Shown here in pieces: positions 51,539 through 61,180 of a DNA stretch of 64,000 nt; positions within the stretch are counted from its first letter, which is position 1; each line of letters opens with the position of its first letter. This stretch comes from CAZTHM01 sp041946825 (GTDB lineage Bacteria; Acidobacteriota; Terriglobia; UBA7540), in assembly GCA_041946825.1 (NCBI GenBank), contig JBHGBD010000001.1, positions 248,001 through 312,000 of the forward strand, given 5' to 3'. The notes under the pieces were generated by a model. That model made no database searches. It saw only the letters and a list, made by a program, of their open reading frames with translations, and was not told the DNA's origin. The translations under genes were made by a program, and so were the position numbers.

Positions 51539-52456
51539 TCAGGTGGCCGGCGTGGGAATGAGCAGTTGCTGGGAAGGGACGGTGGAGACCTTCGATGCGG
51601 GTTCGCTGCGATGAACCGGCGCCCAGGCGTCTTTCTCCTTGAGCAGCCGGGTGACGAGCGCGCTGTGCAGGGCGTGTCCGGCACGCTCGGCTTCGACGTG
51701 TCCGAGCAGCGGATGGCCCAGCAGCGCCAGATCGCCGATGATGTCGAGAATCTTGTGGCGGCAAAATTCGTCGGGAAAGCGGAGCCCCTCGGGATTTAGC
51801 ACGCCTTCGCGGGAAAGGACTACCGCGTTTTCCAGCGAGCCGCCGCGCACCAGGCCGCTTTTCTTCAACATTTCGACTTCTTCCAGAAATCCGAAAGTGC
51901 GCGCGGGCGCGATTTCCGCTTCGTACATCGACTCGTCCGGTGCGAAATCCAGGGACTGCTCCCCAATCAAAGGATGAGGGAACGCGATTCGGTAAGTGAC
52001 GCGGAAAGCCTCCGCCGGGCGGATGGCAATCCGTTTCGCGCCCTCCACGATTTCGAGCGGTTTCAGAACCTTGGCGTAAGTTCGTTTCGCCCGCTGGCGG
52101 CGCAGGCCTGCCTGCTGGATGGCGCGGAGGAAGGGGAGCGCGCTGCCGTCGAGGATCGGCACTTCGAGGTTGTCGATCTCAATCACCACGTTGTCGACGC
52201 CGCTCGCGGCCAGCGCCGAGAGCAAGTGCTCGGTTGTCGAAATGAGGACGCCTTTCTTCATCAGGCTCGTTGCGTAGCTGACGCGGGCGACGTGCCGGGA
52301 GCGCGCCTCGATCACAAATCCTTCCAGGTCGATGCGCTTGAAGATCAGGCCGGTCCCCGCGGGCGCGGGCACCAAGCGAAGGCTCACCTCCACGCCGGTG
52401 TGAAGGCCGATCCCGGAGACGGTGACTGGCGAGGCGATCGTGTGCTGGTAGGTCAA
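51539..52456 (-). CDS. lpxC: UDP-3-O-acyl-N-acetylglucosamine deacetylase
   Basis: 305 residues. LpxC makes the committed step of lipid A synthesis with a zinc-dependent deacetylase. Zinc and catalytic residues: TTEHLLSALAASGVDNV (His), FVIEA, DEFCRHKILDIIGDLALLG (His and Asp) and the late AGHALHSALV. The product shows the cell has an LPS-type outer membrane. It is the first gene of the minus-strand run, divergent from polA. Confidence 0.97.
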   Translation of the reverse strand: MTYQHTIASPVTVSGIGLHTGVEVSLRLVPAPAGTGLIFKRIDLEGFVIEARSRHVARVSYATSLMKKGVLISTTEHLLSALAASGVDNVVIEIDNLEVPILDGSALPFLRAIQQAGLRRQRAKRTYAKVLKPLEIVEGAKRIAIRPAEAFRVTYRIAFPHPLIGEQSLDFAPDESMYEAEIAPARTFGFLEEVEMLKKSGLVRGGSLENAVVLSREGVLNPEGLRFPDEFCRHKILDIIGDLALLGHPLLGHVEAERAGHALHSALVTRLLKEKDAWAPVHRSEPASKVSTVPSQQLLIPTPAT

Positions 52457-52572
52457 TTCTCTCCCTTCAGTCCAAACGCCAATCCAGCACGGATGATGCC
52501 ATTGTCGTTAGATTAACAAGATCCATGTTTTCAATCAATTGCATTGCTTCTGAAGTCGTCGTTTATTCCTTC

Positions 52573-52592
52573 CTGTGGCAAGAATACCACAG
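52573..52592. other. Hairpin in the lpxC-polA gap
   Basis: CTGTGG (52573-52578) and CCACAG (52587-52592) with an 8-base loop. The 252-base divergent gap holds no gene and no strong promoter that I can name. Confidence 0.35.
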
Positions 52593-52708
52593 TCTGGGCC
52601 GCCTTTGCCAGGCGTATCCATTATTCGGTCAAGGTGGCAAGCCTGCTACATCCGCGCCGCCTCTGCGAGGCTTCTTAAACTCCGCCACTCGTTTGAGGTT
52701 GGGTTAGA

Positions 52709-55432
52709 ATGGCTGAACCCTCGTTCAGGGAGAGAAGTTTGGCTAAATCCGCAAGTGAGAAGAACGCGCCTCCGTCGGGCGGGAAGCTGTTTCTGATTGA
52801 CGCCATGTCGCTGGTGTTTCGCGCGTTCTTTGCGCCAATGCAGATGGCGCTGGTTTCTCCCAGCGGCATGCCGACCAAGGCCGTCTACATCTTTGTTCGC
52901 ACCCTGCGTAAACTCCTGAAGGACTACCAGCCTGACCACGTGGCGGTGGCATTCGACTTAGCCGCGCCGACTTTCCGCGATAAGCTGTTCGAAAAATACA
53001 AAGCCAACCGCCCGGCGTTTCCCGAGGACCTGGCCGTGCAACTTCCCTACGTCCGCCGCTTCTGCGCGGCGCTGGGGATTCCGCTCGTCGAAAAGGAAGG
53101 CTTTGAAGCTGACGACGTGATCGGAACATTGGCCAAGCAAGGCGCGGCGCGCGGTCTGGAGGTTTTTATCGTTTCCGGGGACGAGGACCTCTTTCAGCTT
53201 GTGAATGACAAGGTAAGAGTTCTCAAACCCGCACGCGGCGGAAGCGATGGGGAAACCGTCTGCGACTCCGAAAAGGTCAAGGAGATTCTCGGCGTCGAAC
53301 CCACGCAGGTCGTGGACTGGCTGGCCTTGACGGGGGACCCCAGCGACAACATTCCGGGCGCGCGGCCCTTGCCGGGGCAGGAACCTGCGCTCGCCGACGG
53401 TGGAAAGAAGCGCAGCTACATTGGCCCCAAAGGCGCCACGGAACTGATCCAGCAGTTCGGCACGCTGGAAAAAGCTCTCGCGAACCACGAACAGGTCAAG
53501 AAACAAAGCTACCGAGACGCACTGCGGGATTATCGCAACGAGGCGCTGCTCAGCCGGGATCTCGCCACCATCCGCACCGACGTGGAAATTGAGGCGGGCG
53601 TCGACAAATTGCAGATGGGCGAAGTGCGCATCACCGAGCTCACGGCGCTTTGCCAGGAATTGGGATTCGTTTCCATGTTGCGTGAGTTTCTGGAGCAGGC
53701 ACCCCCAGCGGCTGCGACCTCGGTCGCGGCGGAAGAGCTTCGCACGCGAGAATCGCTGGCCGAGTGGATCGAGAGACTCCCGCCGCGAGGTCTACTCGCC
53801 CTGGGATTTGCTTTTGATGGCGACGAAGGCTTTGGCGGGCGGCTCGGGCGCTTGGGATTGTCGGACGGAGCGCGACGGGCCGATGTCCCAATCGCCGCGA
53901 TGGGCGACTCGAAGGAATTGCTCGGAGTTTTGAAGTCTATTCTCGGCGACGCGTCTCGGCCAAAAGCCGTTCACAACTCCAAACTCCTGCGATTGCTGCT
54001 TGCCAAAGCGGGCGTCGAGCTCGCCGGCGTCACCGACGACACCATGCTTTATTCCTACCTGCTCGAGCCGCTGGCTTCGAGTCATGGGCTTGGCGAGGTC
54101 GTTCTGCGCCGCCAGAGCCGCAGGCTGTCGGATTCAATTGCCGAGGCGGCGGATGCGACGCGCCAACTCGCCGCCCTCATGAAGCCGGAAGTTGCGCGCG
54201 AAGGGCTCGAAGCGCTTTACCACGATATCGAGCTGCCCCTCGCCGCGGTTCTGGCGGATGTTGAGGCGGTGGGCATCCGCCTTGATCCGAAAATCCTGGC
54301 TCGCATGTCGGGGGAATTCGAAAAGGAACTGACCGATCTGACGCGGCAAATCTATGATCTTGCGGGCGGCCCTTTTGATATCGAATCGCCCAGGCAGCTC
54401 GGCGAGATTCTCTTTGAAAAGCTGAAACTGCCCGGAGGGCGGCGTCTGAAGAAAAGCGGACAGTATTCGACGGAAGCCTCCGTACTCGAAACGCTCGCCG
54501 AGCGGCACGAGCTGCCGCGCAGGATCATCGAATACCGGACGCGCGCCAAGCTGAAATCCACTTACATCGACGCGCTGCCCAAGTACATCAATCCCGTGAC
54601 GGGCCGGCTCCACACCAACTTCAACCAGACGGTGGCGCGCACCGGGCGGCTTTCGTCGTCGAACCCGAATCTGCAGAACATTCCCATCGGTGACGAATTC
54701 GGCTTGCGGATTCGTTCGGCCTTCGTCGCCGAACCCGGCTGGCAGCTGATTTCGGCGGATTATTCCCAGATCGAGTTGCGCGTGCTCGCCCATATGTCGG
54801 AGGATCCACTGCTCATCGAAGCCTTTTCGCGGGATGAAGACATCCACTCGCGCACGGCGCAGGAAATCTTCGGAGTGCCGGCGGGACTCCAGACGCACGA
54901 GCATCGTCGCATGGCCAAGGCGATTAATTACGGCGTGATCTACGGGCTGAGCTCCTTCGGCCTCGCCGCCCGCACGAGTACCAGTAAGACCGAGGCTCAG
55001 CAATACATCGATGAGTATTTCAAGCGTTACAAGAAGGTGAAAGAATTCCTCGCCGGCGTTGTGGAGGACGCCCGCCGCACGGGCCGCGTGCGGACGCTCT
55101 TTGGTCGCCTGCGCCCCATTCCGGAAATCACCAGCCGCGACGTGGCGTCGCGCAACCGCGCCGAGCGCGAGGCGATGAACACACCTTTGCAGGGCACCGC
55201 GGCGGACTTGCTCAAGCTCGCGATGGTCAAGGTTCAGGCGCGACTGCAACGGGAGAGACTGCGTACACGCATGATTCTGACGGTCCACGACGAACTGGTC
55301 TTCGAAGCCCCGGAAAAGGAACTTGATGCGGCGCGTGAAATCGTCAGGGCCGAGATGGAAGGAGCCTATGCCATGAAAGTGCCGCTGCGCGTTGATATCG
55401 GGGCGGGGAAGAACTGGAAGGAAGCGAAGTAG
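52709..55432 (+). CDS. polA: DNA polymerase I, proofreading site apparently inactive
   Basis: 907 residues. The 5' nuclease (KLFLIDAMSLVFRAFF...FEADDVIGTLAK...SGDEDLFQLV) is followed by an exonuclease-like domain and a full family-A polymerase: motif A SADYSQIELRVLAHMS, motif B RRMAKAINYGVIYGLSSFG and motif C TVHDELVFEAP. In the exonuclease domain the three metal-binding carboxylates of the 3'-5' site look lost: GFAFDGDEG near residue 365 has no DxE, HNSKLLR near 420 lacks the Asp, and the Exo III Tyr-x3-Asp is not seen. A 20-25-residue insert (GARPLPGQEPALADGGKKRS, about 214-237) splits the H3TH region of the nuclease. It takes part in repair and Okazaki-fragment processing. Confidence 0.97.
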   Translation: MAEPSFRERSLAKSASEKNAPPSGGKLFLIDAMSLVFRAFFAPMQMALVSPSGMPTKAVYIFVRTLRKLLKDYQPDHVAVAFDLAAPTFRDKLFEKYKANRPAFPEDLAVQLPYVRRFCAALGIPLVEKEGFEADDVIGTLAKQGAARGLEVFIVSGDEDLFQLVNDKVRVLKPARGGSDGETVCDSEKVKEILGVEPTQVVDWLALTGDPSDNIPGARPLPGQEPALADGGKKRSYIGPKGATELIQQFGTLEKALANHEQVKKQSYRDALRDYRNEALLSRDLATIRTDVEIEAGVDKLQMGEVRITELTALCQELGFVSMLREFLEQAPPAAATSVAAEELRTRESLAEWIERLPPRGLLALGFAFDGDEGFGGRLGRLGLSDGARRADVPIAAMGDSKELLGVLKSILGDASRPKAVHNSKLLRLLLAKAGVELAGVTDDTMLYSYLLEPLASSHGLGEVVLRRQSRRLSDSIAEAADATRQLAALMKPEVAREGLEALYHDIELPLAAVLADVEAVGIRLDPKILARMSGEFEKELTDLTRQIYDLAGGPFDIESPRQLGEILFEKLKLPGGRRLKKSGQYSTEASVLETLAERHELPRRIIEYRTRAKLKSTYIDALPKYINPVTGRLHTNFNQTVARTGRLSSSNPNLQNIPIGDEFGLRIRSAFVAEPGWQLISADYSQIELRVLAHMSEDPLLIEAFSRDEDIHSRTAQEIFGVPAGLQTHEHRRMAKAINYGVIYGLSSFGLAARTSTSKTEAQQYIDEYFKRYKKVKEFLAGVVEDARRTGRVRTLFGRLRPIPEITSRDVASRNRAEREAMNTPLQGTAADLLKLAMVKVQARLQRERLRTRMILTVHDELVFEAPEKELDAAREIVRAEMEGAYAMKVPLRVDIGAGKNWKEAK

Positions 55433-55495
55433 AGAGGCCGGAAAGTCAAAAGCTAAAAGGCAAGACCCTCTTCAATGCAATGGGAGGAATGAAAG

Positions 55496-55966
55496 ATGGA
55501 TTCTCTGGATTCGATTCGGCAACTGTTTGAGTACGACCACTGGGCAAACGGCGAAGCGCTGGCGAGCTTGAGCACGATCGCCGGTGACTCGGAGAAGGCG
55601 AGGAAATATCTTACTCATGTCATCGGCGCCCAACGCATCTGGCTGGGACGTTTCAAGAATCCGGAACCGCCGGCGGCCGAGCCGTGGCCGGCGCTGAGCG
55701 TGGAAGCGTGCCGCGCCGCGATGGATGAGACCCATCGCGGTTGTATGGGCCTGCTTGATAGTCTGACACCCGAAAAACTCGAAGAAAATCTCACCTACCG
55801 AAATCTCAAAGGCGTGGAATTTCAGACTCCTATCCGCGATGTCCTTATGCAGCTCATCTTCCACGGCGCGTATCATCGCGGCCAGGTGGCGGCAGCGGTG
55901 CGCGAGGCAGGCGGCAAACCCTCCCCGACCGACTTCATCGTCTACGCCCGCAAAATGCGGTTGTAG
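55496..55966 (+). CDS. DinB-like four-helix metalloprotein
   Basis: 156 residues with the DinB/DUF1572 plan: RQLFEYDHWANGEALASL near the start, THVIGAQRIWLGRF in helix 2 and IFHGAYHRGQVAAAVREAG in helix 3, giving three metal-ligand histidines. DinB-fold proteins include thiol transferases (bacillithiol or mycothiol dependent), so a link to the bacilliredoxin gene is possible but unproved. It starts 63 bases after polA behind a GGGAGGAATGAAAG-like ribosome site. Confidence 0.88.
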   Translation: MDSLDSIRQLFEYDHWANGEALASLSTIAGDSEKARKYLTHVIGAQRIWLGRFKNPEPPAAEPWPALSVEACRAAMDETHRGCMGLLDSLTPEKLEENLTYRNLKGVEFQTPIRDVLMQLIFHGAYHRGQVAAAVREAGGKPSPTDFIVYARKMRL

Positions 55967-56077
55967 CGCGCACGATAACGAGTGCTTTCGTTGACTTGCC
56001 GCGGGGCGCGGCATAAGATGTTCGCGCCTTGATTGCGGTTTCCCCCGACATGGCACCTTGGGTTAAAGGAGCATCGT

Positions 56078-58843
56078 ATGGATCCCCGGCGATTTATTGT
56101 TCGTGGCAGGTTGGTTGCTCTCATTCTGGTTGTCCTTGGCATGTCGCTCAGCGCCATGGCGCAGGACGCACAAATCATTGATATTCCTTACAAGAAGTTT
56201 GTGCTGAAGAACGGTTTGACCCTGCTTGTGCACGAAGACCACAAGGCGCCCATCGTGGCGGTCAACGTCTGGTACCACGTGGGCTCGAAGAACGAGAAGG
56301 TGGGGAAGACAGGATTCGCGCACCTCTTCGAGCACCTGATGTTCAACGGCAGCGAGCATCACAATGACGACTACATTCCGGTCCTCGAAGGCCTGGGGGC
56401 TACCGACCTGAACGGCACAACCAACAACGACCGGACGAATTATTTCCAGAATGTTCCGACTTCGGCTCTCGACGTCGTGCTCTGGATGGAGTCTGACCGC
56501 ATGGGGCACCTGGTCGGGGCGATCGACAAAGCCAAGCTCGACGAGCAGCGCGGCGTCGTGCAGAACGAGAAGCGCCAAGGCGAAAACCAGCCTTACGGGA
56601 AGGTATTTATTACCATTTCCGAGAATACCTATCCGAAGGGGCACCCTTATTCCTGGAGCGTTATCGGCTCGATGGAGGATCTGAACGCCGCGTCGCTGGA
56701 TGACGTCAAGCAATGGTTCGGTGAATACTACGGCGCCGCCAACGCCGTCATCGTGCTGGCAGGTGATATTGACGCGGAGACTGCCCACCAGAAAGTGGAG
56801 CGCTACTTCGGCGACATCCCCTCCGGCCCGCCCATTACCAAGCACCAGGCCTGGATCGCCAAAATGACCGGCGAGCATCGGCAGTTCATGCAGGACCGTG
56901 TTCCCCAGGCGCGTATCTACAAAGTGTGGAATACCCCCGAATGGGGTTCCGCAGATAATGATTACCTCGATGAAGTCACCGACGTCCTGGCGCTGGGCAA
57001 GACCTCGCGCCTTTACAAGCGTCTGGTCTATGACGACCAAATCGCCACGAACGTGCAGGCGTTCATTTATCCGAAGGAAATTGCCGGTCAGGTCGTGCTG
57101 ATGGCGCAAGCGCGCCCGGGGGTCGAACTGGCAAAAGTCGAAAAGGCCATGGACGAAGAACTGGCGAAATTCCTGCGCGAGGGGCCGACCGCGGAGGAAT
57201 TGCAGCGCGTCAAAGCGCAGAAACATGCGGATTTCATTCGCGGCGTCGAGCGCATTGGCGGGTTTGGCGGCAAGTCGGACGTGCTGGCCCAGAACCAGGT
57301 TTATGCCGGGGACGCGGACTTCTATAAGGTCACACAGAAGCGCCTGATGGCTGCGACGGCAGAAGATCTACGTGACACAGCCCGCCGGTGGCTATCCGAC
57401 GGTGTCTATGTCCTGGAGGTTCATCCGTTCCCCGAGTACTCAACGACTGCGTCGAATGTCGATCGCTCCAAGCTCCCGGAGCCTGGCGCGCCGCCTCTCG
57501 CGCGCTTCCCGAAGGTTGAGCGCGCGACCCTCTCAAATGGCCTCAAGGTCATTCTGGCCGAGCGGCATTCTATTCCCCAGGTGAACTTCAGCCTGCTTAT
57601 CGATGCTGGTTACGCCGCTGACCAGTTCGGAATGGCGGGCACCGCCAGCATGGCGATGGACATGCTCGACGAAGGCACGAAAACGCGGACCGCGCTCCAA
57701 ATCTCCGACGAACTCGCCATGCTGGGCGCGAATCTGAGCACGGGCTCGGACCTGGATACTTCTTTTGTCACCCTGTCCGCGCTCAAAGACAAGCTTGAAC
57801 CTTCTCTGGCGATCTTTGCGGACGTGACTCTCAATCCCTCATTCCACGCTGCCGAGCTGGAACGCTTGCGGAAACAGCGCCTCGCGCAGATCCAGCAGGA
57901 AAAAGTCCGGCCGGTCTCGATGGCCCTGCGAGTTTTCCCCAAGCTCCTTTACGGTTCGGGACACGCTTACTCCAACCCGCTCACGGGATCAGGGACGGAA
58001 GAAACCGCCAGTAAGATGAGTGTGAGTGATCTGCAGAAATTCCATCAAACCTGGTTTAAGCCCGATCATTCCACGATCGTCGTTGTGGGCGACACAACGC
58101 TCGCGGAAATTCAGCCCAAGCTGGAAAAACTCTTCAGTGGCTGGAAACCAGGCGACGTTCCAAAGAAGGATATTCGCACGGTGACATTACCTGATAAATC
58201 GATGGTCTATCTGATGGACCGGCCGGGAGCGCAGCAGTCCGTGATCCTGGCGGCGCACGTTGCTCCGCCCAAGGCCAACCCGCAGGAAATCGCCATCGAG
58301 ACCATGAACGAAATTCTCGGCGGGAGCTTTACCTCGCGTATCAACATGAACTTGCGCGAAGGCAAGCACTGGTCCTACGGGGCGTTCTCGCTCCTTTGGG
58401 ACGCGCGCGGGCAGCGGCCGTTCATCACTTTCGCGCCGGTGCAGACCGACAAGACCAGCGAGTCGATGAGCGAAGTCTTGAAGGAATTGCAGGGCATTCT
58501 GGGCGGAACGCCGATTACGGCCGAGGAGTTTCAGCGCGCCAAGGCCACGCGCGCGCTCACGTTGCCGGGCGAGTGGGAGACCATGGCCGCGGTCGGCGGT
58601 TCGATCGACGAAATCGTCCGCTTCGGATTTCCCGACAACTACTTCGACACGTACTCTCAGAAGGTCAATGCCCTGACGATGGATGAGATCAACGCAGCGG
58701 CGAAGACCGTCGTCCATCCCAACAATCTGACCTGGGTGGTCGTCGGCGACCGCCAGAAGATCGAGCCGGTGATCAAGCAATTGAACCTGGGCACGCTGCA
58801 GCTGATGGATGCCGACGGGAACGTCATCGAGGGAGGGAAGTAA
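56078..58843 (+). CDS. M16 family zinc metallopeptidase (two-domain), secreted
   Basis: 921 residues from the ATG at 56078, with AAGGAG upstream and a signal peptide (RLVALILVVLGMSLSAMAQ). Two M16 halves: the first has the inverted zinc motif HLFEH (82-86) within KTGFAHLFEHLMFNGSEHHN and the distal acid region LDEQRGVVQNEKRQ, so it is active; the second (ARFPKVERATLSNGLKVILAERH onward) lacks HxxEH, the inactive regulatory half, and ends with an RPxxY-like WSYGAFS loop. Such enzymes degrade peptides in the periplasm. A helper inner-membrane protein is not visible. Confidence 0.96.
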   Translation: MDPRRFIVRGRLVALILVVLGMSLSAMAQDAQIIDIPYKKFVLKNGLTLLVHEDHKAPIVAVNVWYHVGSKNEKVGKTGFAHLFEHLMFNGSEHHNDDYIPVLEGLGATDLNGTTNNDRTNYFQNVPTSALDVVLWMESDRMGHLVGAIDKAKLDEQRGVVQNEKRQGENQPYGKVFITISENTYPKGHPYSWSVIGSMEDLNAASLDDVKQWFGEYYGAANAVIVLAGDIDAETAHQKVERYFGDIPSGPPITKHQAWIAKMTGEHRQFMQDRVPQARIYKVWNTPEWGSADNDYLDEVTDVLALGKTSRLYKRLVYDDQIATNVQAFIYPKEIAGQVVLMAQARPGVELAKVEKAMDEELAKFLREGPTAEELQRVKAQKHADFIRGVERIGGFGGKSDVLAQNQVYAGDADFYKVTQKRLMAATAEDLRDTARRWLSDGVYVLEVHPFPEYSTTASNVDRSKLPEPGAPPLARFPKVERATLSNGLKVILAERHSIPQVNFSLLIDAGYAADQFGMAGTASMAMDMLDEGTKTRTALQISDELAMLGANLSTGSDLDTSFVTLSALKDKLEPSLAIFADVTLNPSFHAAELERLRKQRLAQIQQEKVRPVSMALRVFPKLLYGSGHAYSNPLTGSGTEETASKMSVSDLQKFHQTWFKPDHSTIVVVGDTTLAEIQPKLEKLFSGWKPGDVPKKDIRTVTLPDKSMVYLMDRPGAQQSVILAAHVAPPKANPQEIAIETMNEILGGSFTSRINMNLREGKHWSYGAFSLLWDARGQRPFITFAPVQTDKTSESMSEVLKELQGILGGTPITAEEFQRAKATRALTLPGEWETMAAVGGSIDEIVRFGFPDNYFDTYSQKVNALTMDEINAAAKTVVHPNNLTWVVVGDRQKIEPVIKQLNLGTLQLMDADGNVIEGGK

Positions 58844-58854
58844 GTCAGGCGTGG

Positions 58855-59307
58855 CTATCGCGGCAGCTTGCCGAGCAGGCCCCACACCCAGCGGTGGGCG
58901 CGGTGCCACCAGGCGGCGGGTTCGACGAACATCAAAATGCACTCGCCGTGGACTTCGCGGACGCCGTTTTCCCGGCAGAATTGCACCGCGGCGGGAGATT
59001 CGGCGCCCTGCTGCATCCAGACGCGCCGGATGCCTGCTGCGGCCGCGTCGCGGACGACCTGCTCGGTTTGTGCGGGTGGAACAACAACCAGAATGCCATC
59101 CACAGGTTCGGGCAAGGCGCTCAAACTCGCATAGCAGCGCTCGCCCTCGATCGTTTCCGCCTGCGGATGAACCGGAAACATCCTGTAGCCCTTTGACCGC
59201 AATTCACGGAAGGCGAAGTTTCCGAACTTCCTGCCTCGACGCGACACGCCGACAATCGCCAGCCTCCGCTGAGCCACAAAATCCGCGACGTCTTCTCTGC
59301 TTGTCAT
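58855..59307 (-). CDS. CoA-binding domain protein
   Basis: 150 residues, a single CoA-binding Rossmann fold: RLAIVGVSRRGRKFGNFAFRELRSKGYRMFPVHPQAETIEGERCYASLSALPEPVDGILVVVPP, then VWMQQGAESP. Same family as YccU. It has no catalytic ligase part. It ends 11 bases from the M16 stop, on the opposite strand. The ATG at 59307 gives the compact size. Confidence 0.92.
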   Translation of the reverse strand: MTSREDVADFVAQRRLAIVGVSRRGRKFGNFAFRELRSKGYRMFPVHPQAETIEGERCYASLSALPEPVDGILVVVPPAQTEQVVRDAAAAGIRRVWMQQGAESPAAVQFCRENGVREVHGECILMFVEPAAWWHRAHRWVWGLLGKLPR

Positions 59308-59344
59308 CTTGACCACTCCTGAACCGACGGACGCTTTCTCCTTA

Positions 59345-59372
59345 GACTTTTCAACTTTCGACTTTCAACTCT
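59345..59372. repeat. Heptamer array after the Cys-rich gene (4 units)
   Basis: GACTTTT, CAACTTT, CGACTTT, CAACTCT; the next bases are the stop codon of the minus-strand gene (59372-59374). The same subfamily and sense as the arrays after groEL and btuC. Confidence 0.8.
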
Positions 59373-59959
59373 TAACCATCCATCTTCGACTCGCCTCCCA
59401 AATTCACGACGAAGTGGCACGTCTTCCCCCCGCGCCGAAGGGTTTCCACGATATCGACCTTGAATGGCCGTCCCAGAGCCGTTTCAAAAATTGTCTGGTG
59501 AGTCGTGCGTGTGCACTCGCAATGAATATCGTTGGGTTTTGACGGCCGATAATTTGCGGCAGGGCAATAACACAGTTTGGATATCTCACCATAGCGGATA
59601 TGGACGCGCTCGCCGTCCTTCCAGATTTCAAAATTCTTCTTATAAGCTTCGATCAGCTTGTCGAGATCGTTTTTCCCCTGCAGGGCGATATCCTGCTTGA
59701 ACTGATGACGGCGGAAGCAGCCACGCCCTGTGGCTTCCATCAGCTTCACTTGGGTTTCACGATCGAGCTCTGTTTGCGCGGCCTCCAGTAAATCGACAAG
59801 CCAGTTGCGAAGAAAATTCCTTTCGAACTCAACCCGTTGCGTGTCCTCGGTGGATTCGGACGCGCCACCGGCCCGCGGATTCGCTAGGTCAAAAGTCAGG
59901 AAAGCGCAGCAACCCAGCCCGCATTGAACTGATTGCTGAAGGAATTGTTTACGGTCCAT
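59372..59959 (-). CDS. Cysteine-rich protein of unknown function
   Basis: 195 residues from the ATG at 59959. The start MDRKQFLQQSVQCGLGCCAFL looks like a short hydrophobic leader. The middle is helical and charged; the C-terminal third has LCYCPAANYRPSKPNDIHCECTRTTHQTIFETALGRPFKVDIVETLRRGGKTCHFVV, the layout of a small ligand-binding alpha/beta domain seen in regulators with C-x-C and G-x-x-C positions (V4R-like), for which the name is not certain. No enzyme function is proposed. Confidence 0.65.
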   Translation of the reverse strand: MDRKQFLQQSVQCGLGCCAFLTFDLANPRAGGASESTEDTQRVEFERNFLRNWLVDLLEAAQTELDRETQVKLMEATGRGCFRRHQFKQDIALQGKNDLDKLIEAYKKNFEIWKDGERVHIRYGEISKLCYCPAANYRPSKPNDIHCECTRTTHQTIFETALGRPFKVDIVETLRRGGKTCHFVVNLGGESKMDG

Positions 59960-60007
59960 GGCGGATACCTCAATTGAAAGCAACTGTGGAACAATCCGCG
60001 ACTTGCC

Positions 60008-61180
60008 CTACCTGAGCGGAATAAGGGCGCTTTCGGCCTGGTTGTTTCCCGCTCCGTCGAAGGCGATGACGCCGGAGACGCCGCGGAATTCGCCGCGTGC
60101 AGCGAGCGCGTCGCGAAGTCGGGCGCGGTTGGGGCCGGACTCTCGCAAACCTGCGGCGATCAGCCGCACGGCGTCATACATCTCGCGCGCCGCGGGCGTG
60201 ATGGGCGAGCCGAAGCGCGACTGAAATCGCAGGTCGAATTGATCGCGCGAATCAGTCCGCGTGCCCGCCGACGCGGTCCACACCCGTATGCCATCGGCTT
60301 TGCGCGCTGCGCTCAGGAACGGCTCCCGCAGGCCTTTGTGGCAAACGTAGATTTCCGCGCTCGACTCGGGAAGCGTGGCGAGCACGCGTGCCGCCGTGTC
60401 CGCGCTGGCCCAGATGACGATGGCCGGCGGCTGGGTCGCCTTAATGTGAGGGGTGACGGATTCCGCGCTGACATCCAGCGCGGGAATTCCGACCGCGACG
60501 GGCGCAGGGGCATTCAATCGTCGCGCGGCCTTTTCGAATTCTTCTCGACCCACCCTGCCGTCGTGGTCGTCCTCGGTGATCAGCAATACTCTTCCCAGGC
60601 GGCGCGTCCGGTAAATGTCTTCGGCGAACAGGCGCGCTTGGACGGCATCGTCGGGAACCATGCGGAAATACCAGGGAATATTGATCCGCGTGTTTTGGCT
60701 GTCGGTGGCCAAACTGAGGACGGGTACGCCGAGCCGGTTGCCGACTTGCTCCGCGAGGTGCGCGGCGCGGCCGTCCGGAGAGGTGATGAGCGCGATGGCG
60801 CGATCGTCGACAACCAGCTTCACGAGGTCGCTGGAAGCCCGGCCCCACAGCCCCGATTCATCACGCACGGCGAGACCGAGGCGTCTCCCGGCCGCGAGTG
60901 GCGCCGCGGATTCGTCCTCGACAGCCATTTGCGCGGCGGCGACGAGGGCGTCACCCTCTGCTTTTCGCAAGCCCTGGAGCGGAGCTAGGATTCCGATCTT
61001 AATTTCCGTCTCCGCCAGGTCGCGCGACGCTTCGCGGTCGGGGCCGCTGTAATCGATGGCGGAGCGGTTGATCGCAGCGTAAGGAGCGGAATCGCCAGGG
61101 TTCTGTTGAGCGCGCGGAGCTGTTGCCCCGATCAGCATCACAACGACGATCAGGCTTCCAGGCACTCGCACGCGCGTCAC
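60008..61180 (-). CDS. Periplasmic ligand-binding protein (receptor family), second of two
   Basis: 390 residues with a signal peptide after the GTG at 61180, which overlaps the stop of the upstream gene (GTGA). Peripla_BP_6 fold: AETEIKIGILAPLQGLRKAEGDALVAAAQMAVEDE, LGVPVLSLATDSQNTRINIPWYFRMVPDDAVQARLFAEDIY, PPAIVIWASADTAARVL. It resembles branched-chain amino acid or urea-type binding proteins. No permease or ATPase follows, which is odd for an ABC unit. Confidence 0.85.
   Translation of the reverse strand: MTRVRVPGSLIVVVMLIGATAPRAQQNPGDSAPYAAINRSAIDYSGPDREASRDLAETEIKIGILAPLQGLRKAEGDALVAAAQMAVEDESAAPLAAGRRLGLAVRDESGLWGRASSDLVKLVVDDRAIALITSPDGRAAHLAEQVGNRLGVPVLSLATDSQNTRINIPWYFRMVPDDAVQARLFAEDIYRTRRLGRVLLITEDDHDGRVGREEFEKAARRLNAPAPVAVGIPALDVSAESVTPHIKATQPPAIVIWASADTAARVLATLPESSAEIYVCHKGLREPFLSAARKADGIRVWTASAGTRTDSRDQFDLRFQSRFGSPITPAAREMYDAVRLIAAGLRESGPNRARLRDALAARGEFRGVSGVIAFDGAGNNQAESALIPLR

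Noticed and set aside
51426..51764. Extension of glutamate dehydrogenase by 113 residues.
   Set aside because: It overlaps the C-terminal part of lpxC in another frame and has Arg/Pro-rich filler sequence; the family starts at the ATG at 51425.
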